Assembly (NCBI GenBank): GCA_038326025.1
Contig: JBBQJP010000003.1
Span: 67,462-131,461 of the forward strand
Origin: CAISIP01 sp038326025
GTDB taxonomy: Bacteria > Pseudomonadota > Gammaproteobacteria > Burkholderiales > Burkholderiaceae_C
DNA length: 64,000 nucleotides
Direction: 5' to 3'
Shown here piece after piece: positions 26,890-36,044 of this stretch. The notes below the pieces were generated by a model that was given only the letters and a program-made list of their open reading frames with translations, did not search any database and was not told the origin of the DNA. Every line of letters starts with the position of its first letter. Within the stretch, counting starts at the first letter, position 1. The translations under genes were made by a program, and so were the position numbers.

Positions 26890-28068
26890 ATGGATCTGGC
26901 CTTTACCCCCGAGGAACAGACGTTCCGGGAAGACATCCGCGCGTGGGTCGCGGAGAACCTGCCCGCCGACATTTCGCACAAGGTGTTCAACGCTCTGCAT
27001 CTGAGTCGTGACGACATGCAGCGCTGGGCAAAAATTCTCGGCAAGAAGGGCTGGCTCGGTCATGGCTGGCCAAAGAAATTCGGCGGGCCGGGCTGGAACT
27101 CGATTCAAAAACACCTGTTCGAGGAAGAATGCGCGCTGGCGGGCGCGCCACGGGTCGTCCCGTTCGGGCCAGTCATGGTGGCGCCGGTGATCATGGCCTT
27201 CGGCAACGCCGAGCAGCACGCACGCTTTTTGCCCGGCATCGCCAGCGGCGAGGTCTGGTGGAGCCAGGGTTATAGCGAACCGGGTGCCGGCAGTGACCTG
27301 GCATCGCTCAAGACCCGAGCCGAGCGCAAGGGCGACAAATACGTCGTCAATGGCCAGAAGACTTGGACCACGCTGGGCCAGTATGGCGAGTGGATCTTCT
27401 GCCTGGTGCGCACCAGCACCGAGGGCAAGCCACAGACCGGCATCAGTTTTCTGTTGATCGACATGAAGTCGCCCGGTGTCACGGTACGTCCCATCGTGTT
27501 GCTCGACGGCAGCGTCGAGGTCAACGAGGTTTTCTTCGACAACGTCGAAGTGCCGGCAGAAAACCTGATCGGCGAGGAAAACAAGGGTTGGACCTACGCC
27601 AAGCATCTGCTCAGCCATGAGCGCACCAATATCGCCGACGTCAACCGGGCCAAGCGCGAACTCGAGCGCCTCAAACGCATCGCCAAAGCCGAAGGCGTAT
27701 ACGACGACAGCCGGTTCCGCGATGAGATCGCCAAGCTGGAGGTCGATGTTGTCGCCCTTGAGATGATGGTGCTGCGCGTGTTGGCCGCAGAAAAGTCGGG
27801 CAAGCAGTCGCTCGATGTTGCCGGCCTGCTCAAGATCCGCGGTAGCGAGATCCAGCAGCGCTATAGCGAACTGATGATGCTGGCTGCAGGCCCCTACGCC
27901 TTGCCACTGATCCACGAAGCCATGGAGGCGGGCTGGCAGGGCGACGCCGTTGGGGCACTGCATTGCGCGCCGTTGGCGTCGACCTACCTCAACATGCGCA
28001 AGACTACCATCTACGGCGGCTCCAACGAGGTGCAGCGCAATATAGTGTCTCAGTTCGTGCTCAGCTGA
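26890..28068 (+). CDS. Acyl-CoA dehydrogenase, subunit-like protein 1
   Basis: FAD-dependent acyl-CoA dehydrogenase, 392 residues: N-terminal helical domain (MDLAFTPEEQTFREDI), middle beta domain with the flavin stretch WWSQGYSEPGAGSDLASLKT and KTWTTLGQYGEW, and C-terminal helical domain with LLSHERTNI. The typical catalytic segment (IYEGT..I.R) reads IYGGSNEVQRNI, with Gly in place of the usual Glu. This occurs in long-chain/steroid-type enzymes where the base lies elsewhere or in a partner subunit. It is followed 35 bp later by a second dehydrogenase gene, so the two probably form one heteromeric enzyme; substrate unknown. Start ATG 26890. Confidence 0.92.
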   Translation: MDLAFTPEEQTFREDIRAWVAENLPADISHKVFNALHLSRDDMQRWAKILGKKGWLGHGWPKKFGGPGWNSIQKHLFEEECALAGAPRVVPFGPVMVAPVIMAFGNAEQHARFLPGIASGEVWWSQGYSEPGAGSDLASLKTRAERKGDKYVVNGQKTWTTLGQYGEWIFCLVRTSTEGKPQTGISFLLIDMKSPGVTVRPIVLLDGSVEVNEVFFDNVEVPAENLIGEENKGWTYAKHLLSHERTNIADVNRAKRELERLKRIAKAEGVYDDSRFRDEIAKLEVDVVALEMMVLRVLAAEKSGKQSLDVAGLLKIRGSEIQQRYSELMMLAAGPYALPLIHEAMEAGWQGDAVGALHCAPLASTYLNMRKTTIYGGSNEVQRNIVSQFVLS

Positions 28069-28103
28069 TGCGCCTTTGATAGACAAAACAACAGGTGACC
28101 GAC

Positions 28104-29219
28104 ATGGACTTTGATTTCAGTGACGACCAGGAACAGCTGCGCGACGCGGTGCGCAAATGGGTGGACAAGGCCTACACCTTCGAGCGCCGGTGTGCGATCG
28201 CCAAGGACGGCGGCTTCTCCGCCGAGGCCTACCAGGAAATGGCGGAACTCGGCCTCTGCGGCCTGTACGTGCCGGAAGACCTGGGCGGACTGGGCATGGG
28301 CCCGGTCGAGGGCATGGTGGTCATGGAAGAACTCGGTCGCGGTCTGGTGCTCGAGCCACTGGGCCAGGCCTTGATCGCCGGGGCCATCCTGGGCCACTAC
28401 GCACCCAAACCCTTGGCATCGCAGTGGGCCGGTCCGATCGCCAGCGGCGAACGTTTGGTGTCGCTGGCCTACCAGGAACGGGCAGGCCGCTACCGGCTTG
28501 ACCGATGTACCACCCAGGCGAGCGACACCGATGGCGCGTGGACACTGTCTGGCGGCAAAAGCCTGGTTGTTGCGGGCGACAAGGCCGACGCCTTCCTGGT
28601 CAGCGCCATGGCGGGCAATACGCCGGCGCTGTTCCTGGTGGAGCGTACAGCTGCCGGCGTGCAGTTGCGGGCCTATGGCACGCTGGACGGCGGCCGTGCG
28701 GCTGAACTGCAGCTGGACAACACGCCGGCGCAGCTGATCAGCAAGGACGGCATGGCCGCGCTCGAACATGCGGTCGATATCGGTATCGCGGCAACCTGCG
28801 CGCAAGCCGTGGGCGTGATGGACAAGACGCTGGCAATCACCGTCGAGTACATGAACACGCGCAAGCAATTCGGCGTCGTGATCAGCAGCTTCCAGGCGCT
28901 GCGTCACCGCGTCGCCGACATGAAGATGCAGCTCGAACTGGCGCGTTCGATGAGTTACTACGCGTCGCTCAAACTCAACGCCCCTGCCGCGGAGAGGCGC
29001 GCAGCCATGGCGCGCGCCAAGTACCAGCTGGGTCAGTCGATGCGGCTGATCGGCCAGCAGGCCGTCCAGCTGCACGGGGGCATCGGCGTAACGGACGAAT
29101 ACATCGTCAGCCACTATTTCAAGAGCCTGACGCAGATGGAGATGTTGTTCGGTGACAGCTTGTTTCAGCTGGGCGAAGTCTCCAGCCGCATGCAGGACAA
29201 CGCCGGCGTGTTCGCCTGA
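28104..29219 (+). CDS. Acyl-CoA dehydrogenase, subunit-like protein 2
   Basis: Second dehydrogenase of the pair (371 residues). N-terminal DFDFSDDQEQLRDAVRKWVDKAY, then GLCGLYVPEDLGGLGMGPVEG, and the C-terminal RKQFGVVISSFQALRHRVADMK and LHGGIGVTDEYIVSHYFKSL segments are conserved. No YEG-type catalytic motif is present; the corresponding place reads EMLFGDSLFQLGEV. The flavin region in the middle is divergent (ASDTDGAWTLSGGKS). I take ATG 28104 with AGGTGA upstream; GTG 28095 is the alternative. It is likely the beta partner of an alpha2beta2-type enzyme. Confidence 0.9.
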   Translation: MDFDFSDDQEQLRDAVRKWVDKAYTFERRCAIAKDGGFSAEAYQEMAELGLCGLYVPEDLGGLGMGPVEGMVVMEELGRGLVLEPLGQALIAGAILGHYAPKPLASQWAGPIASGERLVSLAYQERAGRYRLDRCTTQASDTDGAWTLSGGKSLVVAGDKADAFLVSAMAGNTPALFLVERTAAGVQLRAYGTLDGGRAAELQLDNTPAQLISKDGMAALEHAVDIGIAATCAQAVGVMDKTLAITVEYMNTRKQFGVVISSFQALRHRVADMKMQLELARSMSYYASLKLNAPAAERRAAMARAKYQLGQSMRLIGQQAVQLHGGIGVTDEYIVSHYFKSLTQMEMLFGDSLFQLGEVSSRMQDNAGVFA

Positions 29220-29441
29220 GGTCAGAGCGTGAGGGACCATCGATTTGGCCCACGACGGGGTGCCCAAGGGTGGCGGGCAAGGCGCGACGCGCAGCCCATA
29301 CCCGGACACGGGTGATCGGCAGAACTCCACCATTTTGAGCACGCTTGGCCCCAACGCGGCTTGGCAAATCACCATTTGGCGCCACCATCACCCCCAGGCT
29401 GATCACGCGGCAATGCGTTGACGTTGCGCTGACACAAGCCG

Positions 29442-30764
29442 ATGGGAGGCGGCATGGGTCCAGCGACGGGTGGCGGTGGTTTCAATCGTGCGTCTGACGC
29501 CGACGCGAGTGGGTTTGCGCCCTGGGCGATTGATCGCGCGTTCGCGATGCTCGCGCCCTTGTGCCGCATCGGCCTTCTGGTAGTTCTGTTGATGCTGCTC
29601 GTGGTCGATCCCTGGCTATATGCCCGGGGCGTCTGGGGCCACCAAGCACAACACCCATATCTGGTCGCCTGGCATGTATGCGCGGCAATGCACTTTGCGG
29701 GATTTCTTTGGCTTAGCACCCGCCCGACAGCCGAGCGCGCGCGCCGCTTCGGCCTGAATGTCTTTCTGGCACTGTGCGGGGCACTGTTCACCTGGTTCGG
29801 CTTCATTTCCTGGAGCCTGAGCGGCGACCTGTCCATCTACGCCATCTTTCTGCTGACCATGGTCTGCCTGTTCAGCGTACCCGGTTCACTGCGCATGCTG
29901 TTGTGCCTGGGCAGCGCCATAGTGCTGCTGCTGTGCATCTATCAACTCGACGGGCGTGCCGTGTTCTATACCAGTGGCGCGGCCATGAACATGGCTGCAC
30001 TGGCGGTGGTCGCCGTGCTGCTCGACACCCATCTGATGCGGCTGAACCGCGCCTTGTACCAGCAGCAGCGACGCGTCGAACACGAGCGCGAGCGCGCCGA
30101 CAAGGTTCTCTACAACGCCTTGCCGATGTCGATTGCCAACGAACTCAAGAACAACAATGTCGTCAAGGCCGAGAAGTTTCCGAAAATGGCCGTGTTGTTC
30201 GTCGACATCGTCGGATTCACCGATTTTTCTGCCAACCGCGCACCCGACAGCGTGGTGCAGATTCTCAATGAAATATTCTGTGCATTTGACACCCTGGTCG
30301 ACCGCTACGACGTCGAGAAGATCAAAACCATCGGCGACGCGTATATGGTGGTCGGCAAGGGCGACGCCGTACCAGTCGCCCACCTGGCCCTGGACATGCT
30401 CGAGGAGATTCAAGCCTACCAGCGGCGTAGCGGCCACCGTCTCGACATTCGCGCCGGTCTTCATGCGGGGGCCACGGTTGCCGGTGTGATCGGACTCAAG
30501 CGCTTTCTCTACGATGTCTGGGGTGATGCCGTCAATACGGCCAGTCGCATGGAATCCACTGGCCAGCCAGGCAAAATCCAAGTGACCGAGGTTCTGGCAC
30601 GGGCATTGCAGCCAGACTTTTCGTTCAGCGCGCCGATCTGGGTTCCCATCAAAGGCAAAGGCCTGATGTGCACCCGCTTCCTGCTGGCGCGCCGCCATGC
30701 GGTGGATTTATCGGTGTTGGCGGTATCGACCGTGCAAATTGAACCGGAGCGTCAAGCCGCTTGA
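29442..30764 (+). CDS. Membrane class III adenylate cyclase
   Basis: 440 residues. Five to six transmembrane helices (residues about 38-195) are followed by a coiled linker (198-222) and a class III cyclase catalytic domain (245-400). Metal Asp255 (VLFVDIVGFTDF) and Asp299 (TIGDAYMVVG), purine-selecting Lys (KIKTIGD) and Asp358 (LYDVWGDAVN), and transition-state Asn365/Arg369 (NTASRME) all match adenylate rather than guanylate cyclases. It probably makes cAMP in response to a membrane signal; no separate sensor domain is visible. The gene stops 7 bp before the convergent HNH gene. The 222-bp gap upstream (29220-29441) holds nothing I can name. Confidence 0.9.
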   Translation: MGGGMGPATGGGGFNRASDADASGFAPWAIDRAFAMLAPLCRIGLLVVLLMLLVVDPWLYARGVWGHQAQHPYLVAWHVCAAMHFAGFLWLSTRPTAERARRFGLNVFLALCGALFTWFGFISWSLSGDLSIYAIFLLTMVCLFSVPGSLRMLLCLGSAIVLLLCIYQLDGRAVFYTSGAAMNMAALAVVAVLLDTHLMRLNRALYQQQRRVEHERERADKVLYNALPMSIANELKNNNVVKAEKFPKMAVLFVDIVGFTDFSANRAPDSVVQILNEIFCAFDTLVDRYDVEKIKTIGDAYMVVGKGDAVPVAHLALDMLEEIQAYQRRSGHRLDIRAGLHAGATVAGVIGLKRFLYDVWGDAVNTASRMESTGQPGKIQVTEVLARALQPDFSFSAPIWVPIKGKGLMCTRFLLARRHAVDLSVLAVSTVQIEPERQAA

Positions 30765-30771
30765 CGCCCCT

Positions 30772-31332
30772 TTAGCCCATCAGGCGCGAAGATTTGGGCA
30801 GATGGGTCATCAGGAACTCCATCTGATCGGCCAGGATGCGCCGATTACGCAGGATGAAGTCTTCCCACAGGCTGGGCACATACGGCGCGTACAGCAGCGG
30901 CATATGGGCCTGCTCCGGCGTGCGGTTGCTCTTGCGGTGGTTGCAGGGCCGGCAGGCGGTGACCACATTCATCCAGTTGTCGATGCCATTCTGGGCAAAC
31001 GGCACGATATGTTCGCGCGTCAGGACCTCTTCGCCGTGCTGTACACCGCAGTAGGCGCAGATGTTGCGATCGCGGGCAAACAGCTTGCTGTTGGTCAGGC
31101 TGGGCTTGAGATTGAACGGGTTGATGTTGGGCACGCCCTTGGTGCCGATGATGCTGTTGACGGCAATGATGGACTGCTCGCCGGTCTGCGCGTTGTGGCC
31201 GCCATGGAACACGGCAACCTCGCCCCCGGACTCCCAGCGCACTTCACCCGCCGCGTAATGAATCACGGCTTGCTCAAGCGAAATCCAGGATTGCGGCAAA
31301 CCCTGGGCTGACAACTTCAAGACCTTCAACAT
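30772..31332 (-). CDS. HNH endonuclease family protein
   Basis: 186-residue protein with an HNH/McrA-like zinc finger at about 95-150: CAYC, then LTREHIVPFAQNGIDNWMNVVTAC and CRPCNHRKSNR. CxxC pairs bind zinc and the REH.VP plus N...C..CN motif forms the beta-beta-alpha-metal nuclease site. The N-terminal half (VLKLSAQGLPQSWISLEQA) matches a group common as a single chromosomal gene in Burkholderiales, with no restriction partner beside it. Start ATG 31332 has an ideal AGGAGG. The role is unknown. Convergent with the cyclase gene. Confidence 0.85.
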   Translation of the reverse strand: MLKVLKLSAQGLPQSWISLEQAVIHYAAGEVRWESGGEVAVFHGGHNAQTGEQSIIAVNSIIGTKGVPNINPFNLKPSLTNSKLFARDRNICAYCGVQHGEEVLTREHIVPFAQNGIDNWMNVVTACRPCNHRKSNRTPEQAHMPLLYAPYVPSLWEDFILRNRRILADQMEFLMTHLPKSSRLMG

Positions 31333-31509
31333 ATGCCTCCTGCAACAACACCTTGCAATGCTGACCTGGAATGCCCTGTCCTGCCGCACCCCCCGCAATC
31401 CGGATCGTGCAACAGTGGATCACAATATACCTGCTTTCCATGATGCTCATGGGCGTCATGCGGGAATAACTGACCTGCCTGCTATCAAAAACAAACCAAG
31501 TTCGAACGC

Positions 31510-32523
31510 ATGAAAGTATTTCGCGGTCCGCACCACGCGACCCTGGCGCCTGGATGCGCCCTCACGATCGGCAACTTCGACGGCGTTCACCGCGGCCACC
31601 AGGCGATGCTGGCCTTGCTGCGTGCCGAGGCGGCCCAACGCGGCCTGGCCAGTTGCGCACTGACCTTCGAGCCCCATCCACGCGACTATTTCGCGGCCAG
31701 CACCGGCAAGCCGCATCTGGCGCCGGCGCGCATCGGCAGCCTGCGTGACAAGTTGCTCGACCTGGCGCACTGCGGTATTGACCAGACGGTAGTAATGCCA
31801 TTCAACGCCCGGTTTGCGGCCCTGGCGCCCGAAGAATTCATCCGGACCGTATTGGTCGACGGCCTGCACGCGAAATACGTGCTGGTCGGCGATGACTTCC
31901 GTTTCGGCGCCCGGCGCGTGGGCGACTACGCCATGCTGGATGCGGCTGGCGGGCATCATGGTTTCGACGTCGCGCGCATGAACAGCTACGAAGTCCATGG
32001 TCTGCGCGTGTCCAGTTCGGAAGTCCGCGCAGCGCTGGCCGAGGGACGCATGGCAGACGCCGAGCGACTTCTCGGCCGTCCTTATCAAATATCCGGCCAT
32101 GTGGTGCATGGCCGCAAGCTGGGGCGCGATCTGGGATTTCCGACGCTCAATCTGCGTTTTGCCCACTGGAAGCCTGCTGCCAGCGGCATATTCGTCGTGC
32201 GCGTGCACGGCTTGTCCGAGCATCCACTGCCCGGCGTGGCCAATCTGGGCGTGAGACCGTCACTCGATCCAGCCGATATCAATGGCGGCCGCGTTCTGCT
32301 GGAAACCCACTGCCTGCAATGGCCGGCAGGGCTGGGCCGCGATGGTGGCTACGGTAAAATCATCCGCGTGGAACTGTTGCACAAACTGCACGACGAACGA
32401 CAATACGACGGCCTGCCAGCCCTGAAGCGCGGAATCGCGGCTGACCGGGACGACGCGCAGGCGTATTTCGCGTCCAAACACGCCGAGACCCACCGGCAAA
32501 CCACACGCGACCGAATTCAGTAG
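31510..32523 (+). CDS. ribF: Bifunctional riboflavin kinase / FAD synthetase
   Basis: Makes FMN and FAD from riboflavin. The N-terminal nucleotidyltransferase domain has TIGNFDGVHRGHQAML and the DDFRFG motif; the C-terminal kinase domain begins PYQISGHVVHGRKLGRDLGFPTLNL. Total 337 residues, usual 310-340. ATG 31510 directly opens MKVFRGPHHAT. It is followed by ileS and lspA, the classic ribF-ileS-lspA order. The 177-bp divergent gap before it (31333-31509) likely holds promoters for it and the HNH gene; no FMN riboswitch pattern is visible. Confidence 0.97.
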   Translation: MKVFRGPHHATLAPGCALTIGNFDGVHRGHQAMLALLRAEAAQRGLASCALTFEPHPRDYFAASTGKPHLAPARIGSLRDKLLDLAHCGIDQTVVMPFNARFAALAPEEFIRTVLVDGLHAKYVLVGDDFRFGARRVGDYAMLDAAGGHHGFDVARMNSYEVHGLRVSSSEVRAALAEGRMADAERLLGRPYQISGHVVHGRKLGRDLGFPTLNLRFAHWKPAASGIFVVRVHGLSEHPLPGVANLGVRPSLDPADINGGRVLLETHCLQWPAGLGRDGGYGKIIRVELLHKLHDERQYDGLPALKRGIAADRDDAQAYFASKHAETHRQTTRDRIQ

Positions 32524-32576
32524 GCGAAAGCACCGCCCACGCGCCCCAAAAGCACGTGGATCCGGGGCGTTTCGCC
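32523..32576 (+). promoter_or_regulatory. Extended stem structure between ribF and ileS
   Basis: GGCGAAA (32523-32529) pairs with TTTCGCC (32570-32576), and CGCCCC (32542-32547) with GGGGCG (32564-32569). The 3' strands are contiguous while the 5' side has a 12-nt bulge. It starts at the ribF stop and lies about 95 nt before the ileS start. It may be an attenuator-like or processing element; no T-tract follows. Confidence 0.4.
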
Positions 32577-32670
32577 TTGCCAGCAATGGCTCAAGAAGGT
32601 GCCCGGCTCCCCGGGCAATCCGATTTCCTGTTCCAGCGACACCCGCCCCAGCTTGGCGAGCTTCACATCA

Positions 32671-35535
32671 ATGACTGACAAGACCGATTACCGCAGCACC
32701 CTGAATCTTCCCGAGACGCCATTTCCGATGCGTGGCGATCTGCCCAAGCGCGAGCCGGTCTGGGCGCGTGAGTGGGACGAAAACGGCATCTACAAGAAAC
32801 TGCGCGTGGCACGCCAGGGGGCGCCGCTGTTCATATTGCATGACGGCCCGCCCTACGCCAACGGCCAGATTCACATGGGACACGCGGTCAACAAGATCCT
32901 CAAGGACATGATCGTCAAGGAACGCCAGCTCGAAGGTTTCGACGCGCGCTACATCCCGGGTTGGGACTGCCATGGCCTGCCAATCGAGAACGCGATCGAG
33001 AAGAAATTCGGGCGCAACCTGCCGCGCGACGAAATGCAGGCCAAGAGCCGGGCCTTCGCCACCGAGCAGATCGCCCTGCAGATGGGCGACTTCAAGCGCT
33101 TGGGCGTATTGGGCGAATGGGACCGTCCCTACCGCACCATGGACTTCAAGAACGAGGCCGAAGAGATCCGCGCCTTCAAGCGGGTGGTCGAGCGCGGCTT
33201 CGTGTACCGGGGTCTGAAACCGGTTTACTGGTGTTTTGACTGCGGCTCTTCGCTGGCCGAGTTCGAGATCGAGTATGCCGACAAGAAATCCCAGACGCTG
33301 GACGTCGGCTTCCTGTGCGCAGAACCGCCGCGGCTGGCCCAGGCCTTTGGGCTGGCGGAATTGGCGAAACCGGCATTCGCCGTTATCTGGACCACCACCG
33401 CCTGGACTATCCCGGCCAATCAGGCGCTGAACCTGAACCCCGAGCTGGAATACGCGCTGGTCGACACGCCCCGCGGCCTGCTGCTGCTGGCGTCCAGCCT
33501 GGTCACCGCTTGCCTGGAGCGCTACAACCTGAGTGGCACTGTGTTGGCAACGACCCAGGGCAAGACTCTGGCCGGCATCGGTTTCCACCACCCGCTGGCC
33601 CATGTCGACAAGGGATATGACCGGGTCGCGCCAATTTACCTGGCCGACTACGCCACTGCCGACGACGGCACCGGCATCGTGCATTCCTCGCCCGCCTACG
33701 GTGTGGACGACTTCAACAGCTGCGTGGCCCACGGCGTGGCGCTGGACGACATCCTCAACCCGGTGCAGGGCAATGGCCAATACGCGGCCGACCTGCCCTT
33801 GTTCGGCGGCCTCAATATCTGGAAAGCCTGCCCGCAGATCATCGAGGTACTGGGCAACTCCGATCGCCTGTTTGCCACCACCCACATTTCGCACAGCTAC
33901 CCGCATTGCTGGCGCCACAAGACACCGGTGATCTACCGCGCGGCCGCCCAGTGGTTCATCCGCATGGACGAGGGCGAAGGCGTATTCACCCAGGACAAGG
34001 CCCCGCATACGCTGCGCCAATTGGCGCTGGCCGCGATCGAGACCACCGCCTTTTACCCGGAGAACGGCCGCACCCGGCTGCGCGACATGATTGCCGGCCG
34101 GCCCGACTGGTGCATCAGCCGCCAGCGCAACTGGGGTGTACCCCTGCCGTTTTTCATCCACCGCGACTCGGGCGAACTGCATCCGCGCACGATGGAAATC
34201 CTCGACCAGGCCGCCGACATGGTGGAGCGTGGCGGCGTCGAGGCCTGGAGCAAGGCCACACCCGAATCGATCATCGGCGAGGACGATGCCAAGGTCTATG
34301 CCAAGAGCAACGACATTCTTGAGGTTTGGTTCGACTCCGGCACCACGCATAGCACGGTACTCAAGGGTTCACATGCAGGCAACGGCCATGCCGAGGGAGC
34401 CGAAGCCGACCTGTACCTGGAAGGCCATGACCAACACCGCGGCTGGTTCCATTCTTCGCTGCTGACGGCTTGCGCCATGTACGACCGTGCGCCCTACAAG
34501 GCGCTGCTGACCCACGGCTTCACAGTCGACAGTCAGGGTCGCAAGATGAGCAAGAGCATGGGCAATGGCGTCGACCCGCAGGAAACATCGAAAAAGCTAG
34601 GTGCCGAGATCATCCGCCTGTGGGTGGCCGCCAGCGACTACTCCGGCGATATCGCCGGCGACGACAAGATCCTGGCCCGCGTGGTCGACACCTACCGGCG
34701 TATCCGCAACACGCTGAAGTTTCTGCTGGCCAACACCAGCGACTTCGACCCGGCCCAGCACACGGTCGCCCCGGCCGACATGCTGGAGATCGACCGGTAC
34801 GCGCTGTCGCGGCTGGCCGAACTGCAGCAAGACATCCTGGCGCATTACAAGGTCTACGAGTTCCACCCGGTGGTGGCCAAACTGCAGATTTATTGCAGCG
34901 AAGACCTGGGCGCGTTTTACCTCGACATCCTCAAGGACCGGCTTTACACCACCGGCGCCGACTCCCACGCGCGTCGTTCGGCCCAAAGCGCGCTGTGGCA
35001 GATCACCCAGGCCATGTTGCGCTGGATGGCGCCGTTCCTGAGCTTCACCGCCGAAGAGGCATGGAGCGTGTTGTCCGCCGCTGGCAAGATCGCGCCGGCC
35101 GAACAGGTATCGATCTTCACCTCGACCTTTGCCGCCTTGCCACCTGCCGACACACAGTTGCTCGACAAGTGGACGCGTATCCGCGGCGTACGCGAACTGG
35201 CGAACAAGGAAATCGAGGCCTTGCGTGAAGCCAACAAGGTGGGCTCTTCGCTTCAGGCGCGTGTCGACATCGAAGTGCCGCAAGACACCCATGGTGAGCT
35301 GCTGGCCGCATTACAAAGCCTGGGCGAGGACCTGCGCTTTGTCTTTATCACCTCCGCAGCCACGGTGACGCCTGGCACGGCTTTACGCGCCACCCCAGCG
35401 CCGGCGACCGACACCAAATGTGAACGCTGCTGGCACTACCGCGCCGATGTCGGCCACGACCTGGCGCATCCCGGCCTGTGTTGTCGGTGCACGACCAACC
35501 TGTTTGGTGGCGGTGAGACGAGACTTTTCGCATGA
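32671..35535 (+). CDS. ileS: Isoleucyl-tRNA synthetase
   Basis: Class I synthetase charging tRNA-Ile, 954 residues. The HIGH motif is in PPYANGQIHMGHAVNK, the CP1 editing domain follows (WTTTAWTIPANQAL, GTGIVHSSPAYGVDDF), then the KMSKS motif KMSKSMGNGVDP and the C-terminal zinc finger CERCWHY..CCRC. I start at ATG 32671 (MTDKTDYRST); an earlier frame start at 32599 would cover the ribF-ileS stem. Its stop overlaps the lspA start, linking isoleucyl-tRNA supply with lipoprotein signal peptidase translation as in many Gram-negatives. Confidence 0.98.
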   Translation: MTDKTDYRSTLNLPETPFPMRGDLPKREPVWAREWDENGIYKKLRVARQGAPLFILHDGPPYANGQIHMGHAVNKILKDMIVKERQLEGFDARYIPGWDCHGLPIENAIEKKFGRNLPRDEMQAKSRAFATEQIALQMGDFKRLGVLGEWDRPYRTMDFKNEAEEIRAFKRVVERGFVYRGLKPVYWCFDCGSSLAEFEIEYADKKSQTLDVGFLCAEPPRLAQAFGLAELAKPAFAVIWTTTAWTIPANQALNLNPELEYALVDTPRGLLLLASSLVTACLERYNLSGTVLATTQGKTLAGIGFHHPLAHVDKGYDRVAPIYLADYATADDGTGIVHSSPAYGVDDFNSCVAHGVALDDILNPVQGNGQYAADLPLFGGLNIWKACPQIIEVLGNSDRLFATTHISHSYPHCWRHKTPVIYRAAAQWFIRMDEGEGVFTQDKAPHTLRQLALAAIETTAFYPENGRTRLRDMIAGRPDWCISRQRNWGVPLPFFIHRDSGELHPRTMEILDQAADMVERGGVEAWSKATPESIIGEDDAKVYAKSNDILEVWFDSGTTHSTVLKGSHAGNGHAEGAEADLYLEGHDQHRGWFHSSLLTACAMYDRAPYKALLTHGFTVDSQGRKMSKSMGNGVDPQETSKKLGAEIIRLWVAASDYSGDIAGDDKILARVVDTYRRIRNTLKFLLANTSDFDPAQHTVAPADMLEIDRYALSRLAELQQDILAHYKVYEFHPVVAKLQIYCSEDLGAFYLDILKDRLYTTGADSHARRSAQSALWQITQAMLRWMAPFLSFTAEEAWSVLSAAGKIAPAEQVSIFTSTFAALPPADTQLLDKWTRIRGVRELANKEIEALREANKVGSSLQARVDIEVPQDTHGELLAALQSLGEDLRFVFITSAATVTPGTALRATPAPATDTKCERCWHYRADVGHDLAHPGLCCRCTTNLFGGGETRLFA

Positions 35536-36032
35536 TGGGGCGGGCATCGCGTACCGAGAGTGTCGCCATGTTGCCGTGGCTGGGCCTGGCGCTGGTGATC
35601 CTGATCGTCGATCAGTTCACCAAGATCATGGTGCTGGGTTACTACCAGCTGGGCGACAGCACCCGGGTGACCAGCTTCTTCAACCTGGTGCGGGTTCACA
35701 ACGAGGGTGCGGCGTTCTCGTTCCTGGCCGATGCGGCAGGGTGGCAGCGCTGGTTCTTCAGCGCTGTCGGCGTCGGTGCGGCACTGTTCATTGTCTGGAT
35801 GCTGCGCTCGCATCCGGGACAACGCCTTTTCGCATTTGCCATGTCTTGCATTCTGGGCGGGGCCATCGGCAACGTGATCGACCGGCTGGTGCACGGCTAC
35901 GTCGTCGATTTTCTACAGTTCCACTATGCCGGTTGGTATTTCCCCTCTTTCAATGTGGCCGACAGCGCGATTACTATCGGTGCTGTCACCCTGATTCTGG
36001 ATGAACTCCTGCGTGTGCGCCGCGCCCGCTGA
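35532..36032 (+). CDS. lspA: Lipoprotein signal peptidase (signal peptidase II)
   Basis: Integral membrane aspartic protease removing lipoprotein signal peptides. Four transmembrane helices, the conserved NLVRVHNEGAAFSFL segment, and catalytic Asp residues in GGAIGNVIDRL and FNVADSAITIG. 166 residues, normal. Its ATG overlaps the ileS stop (ATGA, 35532-35535), so translation is coupled; an in-frame ATG at 35568 (MLPWLGLAL) directly opens helix 1 and could also be used. Confidence 0.97.
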   Translation: MMGRASRTESVAMLPWLGLALVILIVDQFTKIMVLGYYQLGDSTRVTSFFNLVRVHNEGAAFSFLADAAGWQRWFFSAVGVGAALFIVWMLRSHPGQRLFAFAMSCILGGAIGNVIDRLVHGYVVDFLQFHYAGWYFPSFNVADSAITIGAVTLILDELLRVRRAR

Positions 36033-36044
36033 GGACCGCCTTAC

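Noticed and set aside
32668..34350. A 560-codon open frame antisense to ileS
   Set aside because: Shadow of the IleRS frame; no motifs.
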